Below the pieces are notes generated by a model that saw only the letters and a program-made list of their open reading frames with translations, was not told the origin of the DNA and did not search any database. Below are positions 13,327-27,209 of a stretch of DNA of 64,000 nt, piece after piece. Every line of letters begins with the position of its first letter. Position 1 is the stretch's first letter. Origin of the DNA: Istiophorus platypterus (lineage: Eukaryota; Chordata; Actinopteri; Istiophoriformes; Istiophoridae). The position numbers and the translations under genes were made by a program. The stretch covers positions 25,875,480-25,939,479 of the forward strand of contig CM029124.1 of assembly GCA_016859345.1 (NCBI GenBank), in the 5' to 3' direction.

Positions 13327-13434
13327 TTAATCATATTCATCATATTCTGGATCCATGTTTTCACCCTGATAATACGTCCCTTGTGTAGAGTAGGACATCA
13401 TCTTCATTGAACTGTTGGCGTCCATCAAAATTGC
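13327..13434 (-). CDS. slc18a2: SLC18A2 exon 16 (coding part, residues 483-517)
   Basis: Follows the acceptor TTTTTCAG and begins AILMDANSSM in phase 0. It encodes the cytosolic C-terminal tail, with the IL of the sorting motif and the acidic end PEYDEYD, then TAA at 13327-13329. Tail divergence from mammals is typical for this family. Confidence 0.93.
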   Translation of the reverse strand, partial: AILMDANSSMKMMSYSTQGTYYQGENMDPEYDEYD

Positions 13435-16400
13435 CTGAAAAACAGTTGTTGGAAAGTAGTGATTCTGTACATCATGTGTTAAAGTTCCCTTTTTGTTCCT
13501 GAGTAAAACCCAGAGATGCTTTTTTAAAATTAATTCTATAATATGTACTTTGTTTGACAAACATTCAGGAAAAGTTAAAATTGAAATAATGCACGTAATG
13601 CCTTCATGTTTTGTTCTATTTAAGCACCTATGTGCATGAAACAAACTTGACTTTCGTGGTAGTATCAGAAAACACACTATAGCAGACACCAATTCATGCC
13701 ATTGTCCCCCTAATAGGTTCAAACTGGAGAGAGTGAAGGGAATAAGCTAAAAAAAAACAAAAAAGGACTCTATTGTTGAGATTACGACAACAGACAGCTT
13801 GACGTCTCCCATATAAGAGATAATAAGTCACCGTTAAGTGTTATGAGGTTGTTTAGACAAAATAATAATACTAACTTCATCAGGGTTTTCTTGCATTGCC
13901 TTTCAGATTCCAGTATCTATTACTTGGGAGTTCCAACAGTGCATGTTACAGCCCATAACCATGTAATATACAGAGGGAATCTGTAAACTGTTACTTGATT
14001 GTATCTAATTGACTTTAAGAAATAAATTAAATTAGAGGTATAATTTAGCATGATTTTCTCATGTCTCACAAATAATTAGGTAAATTCCATAACTAAAGTT
14101 GCCACTTATGGTTGTCAGTTTATCTGAGTAAATACAGTTTTTTTTTCAATGAACACCAGTGTATAATGGAAAACATACATTTGATTTTGCTTAGATCTAA
14201 CAATTGTTAACAGTTCAAGCTGTGTAATGGTGGCTTAGCTGTGGCCTTAGACCTGGACTAAATGTCTAAAGTTAGTTAGAAGTACCTAAAGCTGTAAATT
14301 TAATTTTATTCTGACTACTATGATTTGAAAAAAAATAATGGCCCATTTTTTCCATTGCTGAAAAAGTTGCAAGTTTTTAACTAAAGACTGTATTTCGTTG
14401 AATTGCTTTTTTAAATAATGTGAGTTGGGTTGTAGGAGCCTGGACCAGTTTCCATTTATTTGTCTATTGCATTCCAGTTGAAATATGAAAGCTTGAAAAT
14501 AAAATTTTAAAAAGAGATGGTATTTCTCCCATATATGAATACAAATGATTATACTTTCATTATCTGTAGGTTGCTATTTTAGTAGAACCACAGATAGCCA
14601 TCACAATGGGCATGATTTTGCACAAACCATTACACCTTTTTTAAACTAAGAAACTGTTAATCAAAGATTAGACATTTTGGTCAGTTCTTCAGTGTCCTAT
14701 GCTCTGTGTCAATCAGTGACATGATCTGTGCACAGTCTTTTTCTTTGTGCAGTATGAAATGTTGTAAATAATTATACAGTATAATGGTTGCATAAGACAC
14801 TCATTGTTTTCCAGCACAGTGTCTTTGGGAATTTCCATCCAATGGTTTTAGGCTTTTTGGAACCACCTGTCAGAACAATATCATTCAGACTTTAAGGCAA
14901 AATAAGAAAAATAGAGCTGGATGTTGCACATCTAATTATCTGTCAAAACTAGATAATTCTTAAAATTATGTTTTTGACCTTCCCTTCTGTGGCTTCCATC
15001 TTTGTGTGTGCTTATGCAGGGTTTGTTTGACTGTTTTCAAGAGTGTTTTGAATCTTACAATTTTTTCTTCTTGTCCTGGTGGATTCCTGAGAAAGAGACA
15101 AAGTGGAGCAAAGAAAATATCCACTATTCCAATTATGGTCATCAGCCAGGGGAAGCCAATACTCTCAGCTATGGATCCTCCAATGGATGGACCTATGTCA
15201 TTAAAGGACAGATCACATACTGGTTTAATCTGATTTGTTTGCCTCAGAGTAGCACTGTGTATTGCATTTTAGTAAAAATAAGATGATATACTGGTTATAA
15301 CAGAGAAATATTAGGGTAATATGTGGTATAGAGTTAACCTAGGAGTGTTTTGGTAATGACGAGAATATGTGGAATAGAATGGAAATATTTTACATCTGTA
15401 ACAGTGTAATAATAAAAATACCTCAGGGGCTAATTTGTTCAGAATAATGTGATTATATTAGGATAAATAAGGCTGGCCTAATGTAAAAAACAAAAAATAA
15501 ATAAATAGTGTAAATAGTGTAATTTGGGGTAATATGGAGATGGGGGCAGGTAAATACGGCAATTTACTAATAGTAATCGGTTATCATTTATCAGAAAATA
15601 ACCATTGCAAATATTCTGAATAAAATGCCAAAATTTCAAACAGTGAACCACACTGTGGCATAAATACCAGTCAGAGATTGAAGAAGTATAACCCCCTGTT
15701 TCTAATTAATGTCATGATACATACAGGGGGTGGACAAATTTTGGGCCCCCTGGTCAAAATTTCTGTTACTGAGAATAGTTAAGTGAGTAGAAGATGAACT
15801 TTACTTCAAAAGACATGAAGTTAAAAATGATTTTTTTTCTTTAATTTTAAGCAAGATTAGTATATTGTTTTTATTTTGTACAAGTTTAGAGTGAAAAAAG
15901 GAAAGGAGTACCATAAAAAAGTTTTGTTACCCCAAGAGATTTGAGCTCTCAGATAACTTTTACCAAGGTCTCAGGCCTTAATTAGTTTGTTAGGGCTATG
16001 TCATGTTCACAGTTAGGAAAGGCCAGATGATGCAAATTTCACAGCTTTATCAAAACTCTGACTCTTCAAACCTTATCCCAACAAAAGCAGCCATTGGCTC
16101 CTCTAAGCTGCAGCCAAGCAGCATGAATGGATTTATTTAAATACCAACAAATTCAGGTAGCAAACATCCATCATTTACAACATCCAGCATTTACAACTTT
16201 TTATACTTTCCAAAGGGGCTGTTAGTAAGAACTGAGCATGCAGGGAGCCCTAAACTTCTGGGGCCTGTTCCTTTTTGGAACTGTAAAAGATTGAAATATA
16301 AACGTAATCTCTCTTAAAATATGAAAGAAATATTTCATTAGCCTTTTGGAAATCAAGTAATGTTCTACTCACTTAGCTATTCAAAATAACAGCAATTTTG

Positions 16401-19400
16401 ACCAGGGGCACGCAAACCTTTTCATTTCACTGTACACTGCTAAACCTCAAGAACAAGGGACAATGTATTGTAACACACATGGTAGTTTAAATGCCATAAC
16501 AATTAACTGGGGGCTAGTAAATGATTTTCTTCTTAATTGTTTGTAGATATTTCAACTAAACATTGAAGGCCAAAGAAATTAGCTGGAAACACAGTATACA
16601 CTTTTTGTGTAATAGGTCTGAATTATGGCTCCATAACGACACAAGAATTTAATTTGGATAAACAAGATGAGCCAGACATTTCTAGGGGTTGGAAACTCTC
16701 TGTTACAGTTCATATTCAATTTAGAGGTAACATAATCTATAGTTTAATAGTCTGTATAAGGCTTTGTGTTTGTGGTTTCTGCTTACCTAAAGCAAATCCC
16801 ATGCAAAAAGCAACATCAGCAATGGCATACACACTTCCATAAACAGACACATGCCGCAGGTCCACCAGGTAACCCATTATAGGCATCATAGAGGAGTCCA
16901 CCATGCCTGCAACACATCAATAACAATATAGGTCTTACACATTCAGCAGAAAACACATTATACCACTGTCTGTTATTGTTTAGCACAGTATTAAATTTGA
17001 GTACTTACCAATAGCGAAGCCAACACCAAAGTTTGGAAGAATCAAACCATAGATGTCTCTAGCAAATGGAACCTGGAACAGACAAACAAATTTTACTTGT
17101 TTATTTAATCATGATTTATTACGATGTATTATGTAGGAGTCTAAAATTCAGACACTTTCTATTGGGGGAGTAACTGGCTGCTTTTGGATTTTAGAGTAAA
17201 AGTGAGATCAGACTCCCATTAGCAAAATGAAATTTCTTGAGTAATGAGATACTGAATATATTTCCTGCTCTGCCAATTCAGACAGTGAATCTTGATGATT
17301 TGAACATTCTTAGTGCTTTTTATCCTAAAAGCACTAAGAAAAATAACACTGGCTCCAACTCTCAACACTTATGGTGTAATTGTCTTCCTCATACTTACAC
17401 ATATTACACTGATTCCAACTACCATCATCCCAATAAGAGCACAAAGCCATCTGTATGGGAGAGAAGGTGTGATCAGTGACACATACACAACAACTCTTTT
17501 TAATCATCCACAGTAATTTCTGGATGTGAGTTTGTTTTACATGTATATAATATTATGTATAAAACATAATAAAATAACATATACAGTGGTTTCAGAAAGT
17601 ATTAAGACACCTTTACATTTTGAACACTTTATTGTGATATAGTTTTCATTACAATGGATAAACTTGCCAAAAATCAAAAAAAAGAAAAATTAATTTAAAG
17701 AAATATTCGGACCTAACCCAGTACTTTTTAGTGGCCCCTTTGGCAGGAATTACAGTGTCTAGTCTTACTAGGTCTTTGCACACCTGGATTTGACCAATTA
17801 ATCACATTCTCCCTGACAGATCCTCTCTAGCCATATTACATTGGATAGGAACTGTCTTTGAACTGCCATCTTCATGTCTTTCCACAAATATTCTGTGGGG
17901 TTTAAGTTTGTGCTTTGGCTGGACCACTCAAGGACAATCAGAGACCTGCCCCAAAGTCAGTCCAGTGTTGTCTTGATTGTATGGTTCAGGTCATTGTCAT
18001 ATCAATGCTCCAGTATCAGGTTGTTTGTACTCTGGGACAGGTTTTCTTTAAAAACATCTCTGTAATTGGTTGCATCCATCCTTACATCAATTTTGACCAG
18101 TCTTCCAGTTCCTGTTGTTGAGAAGCATTCAATAGCATAATGCTGCCATCGCCATGCTCACCGTAGGGATGGTATTAGTGAGGTGATGAGCAGATTTAAT
18201 TTTGTGTCTCATCAGAACACAGAATCTGATTCCTCATTCTCTCAGAGTGCCTTAATTGCTGTTTGGCAAACAGGGTGTCAAATGCTTTATACTCAAAGTG
18301 ATTTCCATCTACCACTCTACAATAAGGGCTTGATTAATTGAGTGCTGCTGAGATTGTCTTTCTTCCGTCAGATTTTACCATCTAAGCAGTGGACTTCTGA
18401 TGTTCTATTAGTTCGGCTAGAGGTCCAACTCTCGGAGGAGTTGCCCACCTACTTCCACATTTCTTCTATTTCACAGCTTTAGAAATGGTTTTATACCCTT
18501 GCCCCTGACCTATGCCTCTCAAAATTTTATTGTGGAGGTCTACAGAGTTTTCCTTGGACTTGATGGGTTTTTTCCTTGCATGCAGTGTGCATTGTGGAAC
18601 CTTATACACACAGATTCCAAACATTCCCTATTTTCTTTCAGGTAATAGAGTTAGAATTCAAATTCAGATGCTATGATTTCTTAAATGGAAACACATATGG
18701 TTTATTCTGTGTAATAACCACCAGTTAGAACCACATTAGTCCTTGTTTTTTTTTGACAGAGTAGCAGTTTCAATATTAATGAAAATACTGATCATTTAGC
18801 ATCACACCTTGGATGAAGTGGGGAAAGTCCTCTTTTAACATGAACAAAGTTAGCTTGCCACAAGCTAGCTTTCTAAGTGAAAACATGTACGCAAAGATAC
18901 TGAATGTTCTGTATCATCAAGGCTTCAATAAAGCCAGCCTCTAACAAACACTGAAAAGTCATTTAGAGGAGCGGAAACAGATATCACATCCATAGAGGGA
19001 GAGAAAGAGAGAACAAAAGAGAGAGGAGATAGATAAGAATAAATTCCCTCCTACCTCCCGATCTTGTGCGCCAATGTGCCAAAGATGTTGGTTCCAATAA
19101 GATAGGAGATGGATGCTGGTAAGAAAGCGACACCTGGGCAACAGACAGACACACACATAGAGAGATGAAAGAATGAAGGTGGTGGCAGGTTTTTCAAGAT
19201 AAGCAGATCTCTATCAGTGGCTTATTGTGCCTCAGTGCTGCTGTACATCTTCCATTGCCTGTAATAAAGACTTGTGCTTTCCAACTGCCAGCATATGACA
19301 CCCTAATATCCTGTTCCCCATTCATCCTTTTTTATCTGACCTGGACTTCATATACAAATGACGGGGGGAACAAACTAATATCACCAAATACTGACGGAGG

Positions 19401-22400
19401 AGTTTCTATAGAAAATACCTAGCAGAATGGAGGAGTGACACTCTTGCACAAAGTCAAGTCACCAAGTAGGAAATGTATGTACTGCATATTATGTAAATGA
19501 GGCAAGTGTAAATGTGGAGTAATGAGTGATGATATTATTCTGCAAATGAAATATTAGCAGCAACAGAAATCTGACTGTCAGTAAAAGAGATGTAATACTA
19601 ATGTGTTTTTGCATAGAGTTTTCAAGTAATTTCTTTTGAACATCCTTTGTGGCAAGAGCCCTGGGTGCCATGCCTTTTAAATGTCATATGGCAGTTGAGC
19701 AATGTGAACCGACACAATCTGGGTACCAAAGGAACCTCTGGCAAACTGTTGAACTCAGATTCCGTAGGAATAACTTAGATTGCATCCTGAGCCCTGTTTT
19801 GTTGCACAAGGATACTAAGTTTGCTTGATTTGATTATTCTAGATGAGACACAGCCTGGTTTGTCACTTCTTCAAAAGTGGCTTCAAACTGATCTAGAACT
19901 GATCTTTAAACTGATCTAGTCTTTAAGCATAAGTGCAGGTTTATGTGGAGTTCACATCATATAGAAGATGGTAAGATAGAAAGATTCCCATCTCTAAAAC
20001 TTGGAAGTGTTTACACCACAGGGATGCACAAGTTATACAGCAGTAGCAATCTAAAATTGCCGGCTGGTCCAGGCTGATCTGTGACAGGTCATGGCTGAAT
20101 ATTTTCTTTTATCATTTATTTTAACATTAGAGATGTTAATGGTTATCAGCCAGTTTTGTGAGACACACCAAACTCAAGATGTTGTTGCTTCTGAGGAAGC
20201 TCAGGTCTCTTTTGGGGAAGCTAAGCATCCCTTTTCATTGAAATATGCTAAAGTTTTTTGTGAATAACTTGACTTGTTGATATTTTGGTGCAATAGCTAC
20301 CATTAGTTATTCTGGTGAGAGAGAGTGTGAGCAAGCAAGTGATGGGAAACAGCTAAGAGATCAAGCTGGAGAGACAAAAACCTCTACTTAGTGATTTAAA
20401 CAACTATTGCAACCAGTGCTTCAACCCTTTCAAGAGGCTCAAATTTGCTTAGTCTGTCTGTATATTTTCATGCCAAGTGAAGTGTGCACAGAGCACAGTT
20501 TGGAGTAGACAAACAAACAGGAATAACACTCTGATAGTTATTCGAATGAAGCAGTGTTGTTGAGAGACATCTCAGAACCATGTCTGTTTCTGAAGAAATG
20601 TCTTTCTGTTCACTTTTTGATGATACAGTAATCACAGAATAATAATGCTTAATAAGTTCTTGAAATGTAAATATTTAGATCCATCATCCATAAAACTACA
20701 GATGCATTTAAATAGACCTAAAAACTATGTTTGATGTGGTTAAAGCAGGGAAGCCAATAAAGTTGGTATTAATCTATAAATGAATATGGCCCTGGTCATA
20801 CCTGACATTAACATGCATCTTGGTTCATCTGATCACAAGTGGAGCGCTCTAAATATGTCACTTCACTCATGGCACTACTGTGCATTTCCACATGTGTCTC
20901 AAGTGACTGCTTGTGTTCTGCAAAACACTTCCCGTGCTAAGTCTGCTCAGAATTAAAAGAAGAAGAAATCAGAACAACACAAAAACTTGGTCTATTCCTT
21001 GGTGGGTTCTAGGTAAACCCAATATTCCAGGATTTTTGAAGTACTCATAATATGTCTATATTGGCCTTTCAAAACATTCAGATGTGGTGGACAAAGTGAT
21101 TTGTATGACTTGTATTTGTTTACAAATTAGTACGTACATTCGCTTACTCAGAGGAAATCAGCTGGGTAGGCGCCCTTATATACAAACTGCTAAAATAATG
21201 TAATATACTTCCCAGACCACCTCCGAATGTGGTCTGAGCAATCAGATTTCAGAGATTCCTCAGTGCTTTGAGACAGTCAAGTCACCACAGACAGTTTCTG
21301 ACAGTATTTGTTGTGCCAGATGCTCTAAAATGCATAAAACCTATCCTTTAATTTATTAAATCCCTGGAGCCATCTAAACGCAACATATGTTGACAAAACT
21401 GTAGCCTCTAATTTGAGAAGTTGGAATACTGACGCTCATTGATTCTCTGCGTCATAATCCCCTTTTCTGCTTTCTTTGTAGTTCTTTCAACAGTTCATAT
21501 TTCATTCTTTAAAGACCTTACATTGCTTTATTACGTTTTGCAATATGATATGATATTTTACAACATAAGATACAGTAGAATTCAGACTGAAAAAGCACTG
21601 GATTGATGCAAACCTATAACCAGCTTTGCCAAAAATTTTTTCATTAATAATTTCTATTGTCATTAGTTTACTGTTAAAAAAAACCCCACAACAACAACAA
21701 CATTGTGGTGATGTGTGTTGCAACATCCAGAAAACAATAGGACTCCGGATTTCCTATTTAATTGTCTGGTATACTTCACTGTAATTGGCCTAACTGTTTC
21801 AATGCCATGAGAAAAGCGGTGTGACTGGCTGAAATACATCATTTATTGATCACCAGACTCTCACATTTTAATTCCATCCTGCCCAATCCACAGCACCTAC
21901 AATAGGCTGTATGCACCCAACAGTCTCTGCACCCAACATCTTAGGAAAAACACTGAACATACAGTGCATTCAAATTATTGACAACCATGAAAGTACATCA
22001 TTCAACATATCTTCATAAATAATTGAAATTAAACCAATTATATATATCAAATATAATAATCAAGGTTACTGAACAAAAGAGAACAAAAAGAGATTTGCAT
22101 GATAACCCCAGACACAACTAAAGATAAATTAGTTCAGCAAATAAAACAGCACAAATAAAACTTACCGGTGCTTATTTTTCAGTGTTGATATTACCTGCAA
22201 CCAATGAATGATGATTTAATTGCATAAAAGGGACTGATTGTTCCTAGTTTCTTCTTCGCAGTGGCGGATACAAGTGACCTGTTTGAGAGCATCAGTCATG
22301 TTATTATCAAAAATATAATTCCAAAGGCTACAAGGCAATAGCCAAAGATCTTGATCTCAAGAGTTTGTAATGTTATCAACAAGTTTCAGAGTCGTAAAAC

Positions 22401-25400
22401 TGTTAAGATGCTTCCTGCACATGGCACTAAAGAGAAACTCGATGGGAGAAGTCTGCAAAGGTTGAAGGAGATAGAGGAAAAAAACAACACACAAGACATC
22501 TAAAGACCTTAAGGCTGACCTGGAGCAATCCAGAGTGGAGGTTTTAGCCCATAACATACAGTGCACACTGAACCAAGTAGGGCTCCATGGGCAAAGGCTA
22601 AGGACACCACTTTTGAAAGAAAGGCCCAAAAAGGCATGACTAATGTTTGCAAAAAATTTTCATACATAAGCAACAGTCTTTCTGAGACACTGTTCTATGG
22701 ACAGATGAAAACAAAATTGAGCTCTTTGGGAATGCAGGGCTTCAGTTTGTTTATAGATGATGAACTGAAGTTTGTTTATAGATGTTGAACTGAAGCCCTT
22801 AAGATAAAACACCCTACCCACCCTACCCACAATAAAAGATGGTGGAGATTCTATCATGCTATGAGGCTGCTTTGCTGCCTCTGGTACTGGAGGCATTGAA
22901 TGTATCAAAGGATTGATGAAATCAGAAGATCAAGGCATTTTAGAGCAAAATGTGTTACCAAGTATCAGAAAACTTGGTTTAAAGTGAATGTCTTAGGGCT
23001 TTTGGTAGCACGACCCAAAGCAGACATCCAGCAGCACAGCAGCACAAAAGAATGGTTGAAAAAGAAAAGATGGACTGTTTCAAACTGACCAGCAATGGGG
23101 TCTGGCCCTAAATCCAACTGAAAACCTTTGGAGAGAGTTGCAATCTGCCAGAAAGGACTCCTGAAAGGACTCTGGCATACCTAAAAGAGCTGAACACATA
23201 GCAATGGAAGAGTGGCAGAAACAACCACCAGACAGGTGCAAGAAGCTTCAAGATGGCTACAAGAAATATTTAGAGGCTTTCAATGTTACCAAAGGTTCTG
23301 TAAACAAATATTAGTAAAGGGTGGCAATAATCGTTGCTAGGGTACATTTTTTGTTTGTATTATCTCACTATAATGCAAGGGTATTTTTAAAGGTTGCCAA
23401 GAATTGTGACCAGTAGTCTATCAAAATTAGCACACTGTATGTAGTTCTATGATAGCTGTGCTGTATTATCGACTATATTATTCAAAATGAATGGTTTTAG
23501 ACATAGTTAGAGATGAGTGAAGATTGCCTTGTTAACCTCTTGGCCAGAGAGCCTTGACAGTACAGGCAGACACAGTCATTGCAATCACCTGTAAGTCTGC
23601 TGAGCACTTTATTAGGAACCACATACTAAAACTGGGTTTTGCTTCCTTTGCTCTCAAAATAGCCTCATGTTACCATGGTTTCTCTTCCATGGTAACATGA
23701 TTGCATCACATAATTTCTGCCAATTTCTGAGCTGCACATTCATGCTGCCAATCTCCTCTTCTACCACATCTACATGTATTCTACTGGATTCAGGTCTGTT
23801 GACTGGAGCAACACTGAAATTCACTGAATTCATTGTCATGTTCATGAGATCAAATTTTTGCTTTGTGACACAGACTGTTATCCTGCAGAAAGTAACAATT
23901 AGTAGTTGGTAAAATGTGGCCATTAAGAGATGCACATGGTCAACAGTATTCAAATAGGCTGTGACATTCAAACCACGATTGACTGGTATTAATCATCCCA
24001 AAGTGTGCTAAAAAAACATCCCCCACACCATTACATGGCCACCACCAGCCTGGACTATTGAGACAAGGCAGACTGGGTCCAAATTCTGACCCAACCATCT
24101 GTGTGCCTCAACAGAAATCCAGATTCAGTTTAATTTATATAGTTTACAACATTACAGTCTTGGTGAGCCTGTGCCCACTACAGCCTCAGATTTTTTTCTT
24201 GGCCGACAGGAGTGAAACCTGAAGAGGTTCTCTGCTATTGTAATGCATCTGCCTCAAGGTCTGAGATGTACACTCAATGATGGCTTTCTTCTCACCACAG
24301 TGACCACAAGAATGGTCATTTGAATTACCCTAGCCTTTCTTTCAGCGGTAAGCAGTCTGGCCATCTTCTTCTGGCCTTGCTCATTAACAAGGTGATTTTG
24401 TCCATGGAAATGGCACTCACTGGATGTTATTCCCTTTTTTTTACTCCATTCTGATTGCACCTTAGAGACTGTTCTTCATGAATATCCCAGGAATTCAGCA
24501 GTTTCAGAAGTTCTCAAACGAGCCCATCTGGCATGAAAAATCATGCCACGGCCAAAGACACTGAGATCACATTTATCCCCCATTTGGATGCTTGATTTGA
24601 ACATAATCTGAAGCTTCTGATATGTATCAACATGTACTGCTGCCACATGACTGACTGACTGGATAATTACATGATGAACAGGAGTGCAGGTGTTCCTAAA
24701 GAAGTAATTGGTGAGTGTATAGTTAGGTTCATAAGTATTTGGACATTGACACATTTTTGCTGTGTGCACCACCACAGTGAATCTGAAACAAATCCATCAA
24801 GAGTGGATGGAAGTGTAGACTTTCAGCATTAATTCAAGGAGTTTAACAAAAACGTCGCATTAACTGTTTAAGGAATTATAGCCATTTATAAAAAATTTCC
24901 TCGTTTTCAGAGGCTCAAAATTAATCTGATGAACCAACATAATTATAAAATCTATTTTTAATACTTGGATGAAAATCCTTTGCCATCAATGACTGCCTGC
25001 AATTTAGAACCCATGGTGATGGACCAAATGCTAAGTTTCCTCTCTTGTGATACTTTGCTTGACCTTTACTGCAGCCATCTTCAGTCGCTCCTTGTTTGAG
25101 TATGTCCCCAGTTTTGTCTCCAGTAAGTGAAAAGCATGCTCAGTTTGGTTGAGGTCAGATGATACATAATACAAGTTTAAGGACTGATAGTTTCATAAAA
25201 ATAAAGGTGCTGTAATGGCACTCTGTAAGCATAATGTGTATTTTCTGTGTTAACTAATAGTAGGAATTGAACTTTTTAAATACCTAGCTGCCATTTCCTG
25301 GCACACATGGTCTCCATCATCCAGATTGGCAGTGTTGGCTCCATCATGGCTATGGCCATATTTCCAAAACAAATGGCACCTGGGAAGGAAGATTGGTTAT

Positions 25401-27146
25401 AAGTCAATTCAGTGTCAATTATTGTCTCTTTTTGTTCTATGGTCCTTACATATTACACACAGACACGCATACAAATAAATACTGCTCTATTTGTTACTGC
25501 GTTGTCACAGTAATTGATTTTTTTGGGAAAGGCTCACTCAAATGCAATTTCCCTGCCAATCACATCCATAATCCCCAGCCATCCACATATAGGACCAGAT
25601 GATGGGTGGATGAGTCTAGCCTTGGTTGACAGTGGGTAGCTAGTATTGTTAAACTCATTGTGTCTCTCTCAGCTATTTGACATTTGGTCAAATGGTCTGT
25701 TGGCCTGTGTTCACATTATGCTGTCACTGCAAATAATTACCAGTACATCACAGTTTGTGTTTCTCTTTAAATCTCTCAGCTGTGTTTTACAGGCAATAGT
25801 TCCTTATAGGCTTTCCCAAGGTCATCTGGTCTAATGTGAAGCGCTAAGCCAAGTGTGAAACTTTATGAATGTATAGCAAACCTCTCCCAGAATAGGAAAT
25901 TGAAGGCCCTCTTTGGGAGCTGGTGTGGTAGGGAAGCTTTCAGGACTAAACTTAAGGCCTACACCAATGGGGCCTTGTCAGAAAGAAAAACATCCAAAAA
26001 AACAAGTTTACTGCCAAGTGGACAGCAAGGGTGGGTAAGAATGTGATGAGTTGCCACATGAGTGACAGGTGATTGAGAGGTCTGGTGTGTGTGTTTAAAG
26101 TATGCTTATTAACACACAATAAAATATAGCTGATAGTATTCAACTGTAGTCAAAAATCAACTTTAGTTTTCTCATCAGATCTGCTTTCATATGTCCTGAA
26201 CAATAGGGTAAAGGGAGAACCAGGGCAGTCACTGATCACCAACTGGCTGTGAGATGGATCAGAATGCTGGACAAATGCAAAACTCAATTCAATCCATGCA
26301 GCAAAGGTGAACTGAGAAGTTGAGGCCCATGGGGTTAGTTCCAATGTCCAGAGGGAAGACTGGGAACATGAAATCTGATTGGCCATGTTTTACTTCTGGT
26401 CAGAAAGACAATGGTGCCAGTGACTGCAACAACCCAAGAACCTGTTAGTGGATAACAGTGGTAACCGAGGTGTGGCTAGACTTGGTTATTCCTGAATAAG
26501 TCATGAGGTATCAGGGTGTCCCTGGAAAGCTTGAGGAAGTAGCTAGGGAAAAGGGTGTCTGAGCTGTTTTTCTTAGCCTCCGAATACTGAAACTCTTACT
26601 TCAGTAACAGAAAATGGACGGCTGCAGTGACTAAGCTGTGAAACAAATAACCTTAATATAAAAGAATATAGTTACAAGTAAACTGCGCTTCATATGCAGG
26701 TTGTCTATAGTAGCTCTTTAATTTCTTAAGCCAGTGCCACAATGTGATTTTCATATACATATAAAATGCACAGCATTGTTTGAGGTGTTTTTTTTCTGAT
26801 GGATAGATGACCCTCTGAAACATGAACCACTCACTTTGTTACCAAATTTCAAGCCATATTCCTGCTCTGTAACCAGAAAAGTATTTGTTTGCTTTGCATT
26901 TGGTTAACATGTCCAATAGACAAAAATAGATTTAAAAAGAAGAAGATCTAAGTTAATCCCTTTTCCTAGCACTACCAAAAAAGGCAAATGCTTTTCCAGA
27001 ATGAGGTGGCTTTAATTCTCCTAACATCAACTGGAGTACAATTGTTTTCTTACCAGCTGCAATTAGAATATATGGATCCTTCATCAGTGTTAATAGCGGC
27101 GTCCCCTTCTGACTCTGTGAAGGAGAAAGTACAATAACAAAAGTAT

Positions 27147-27209
<63 letters not shown>

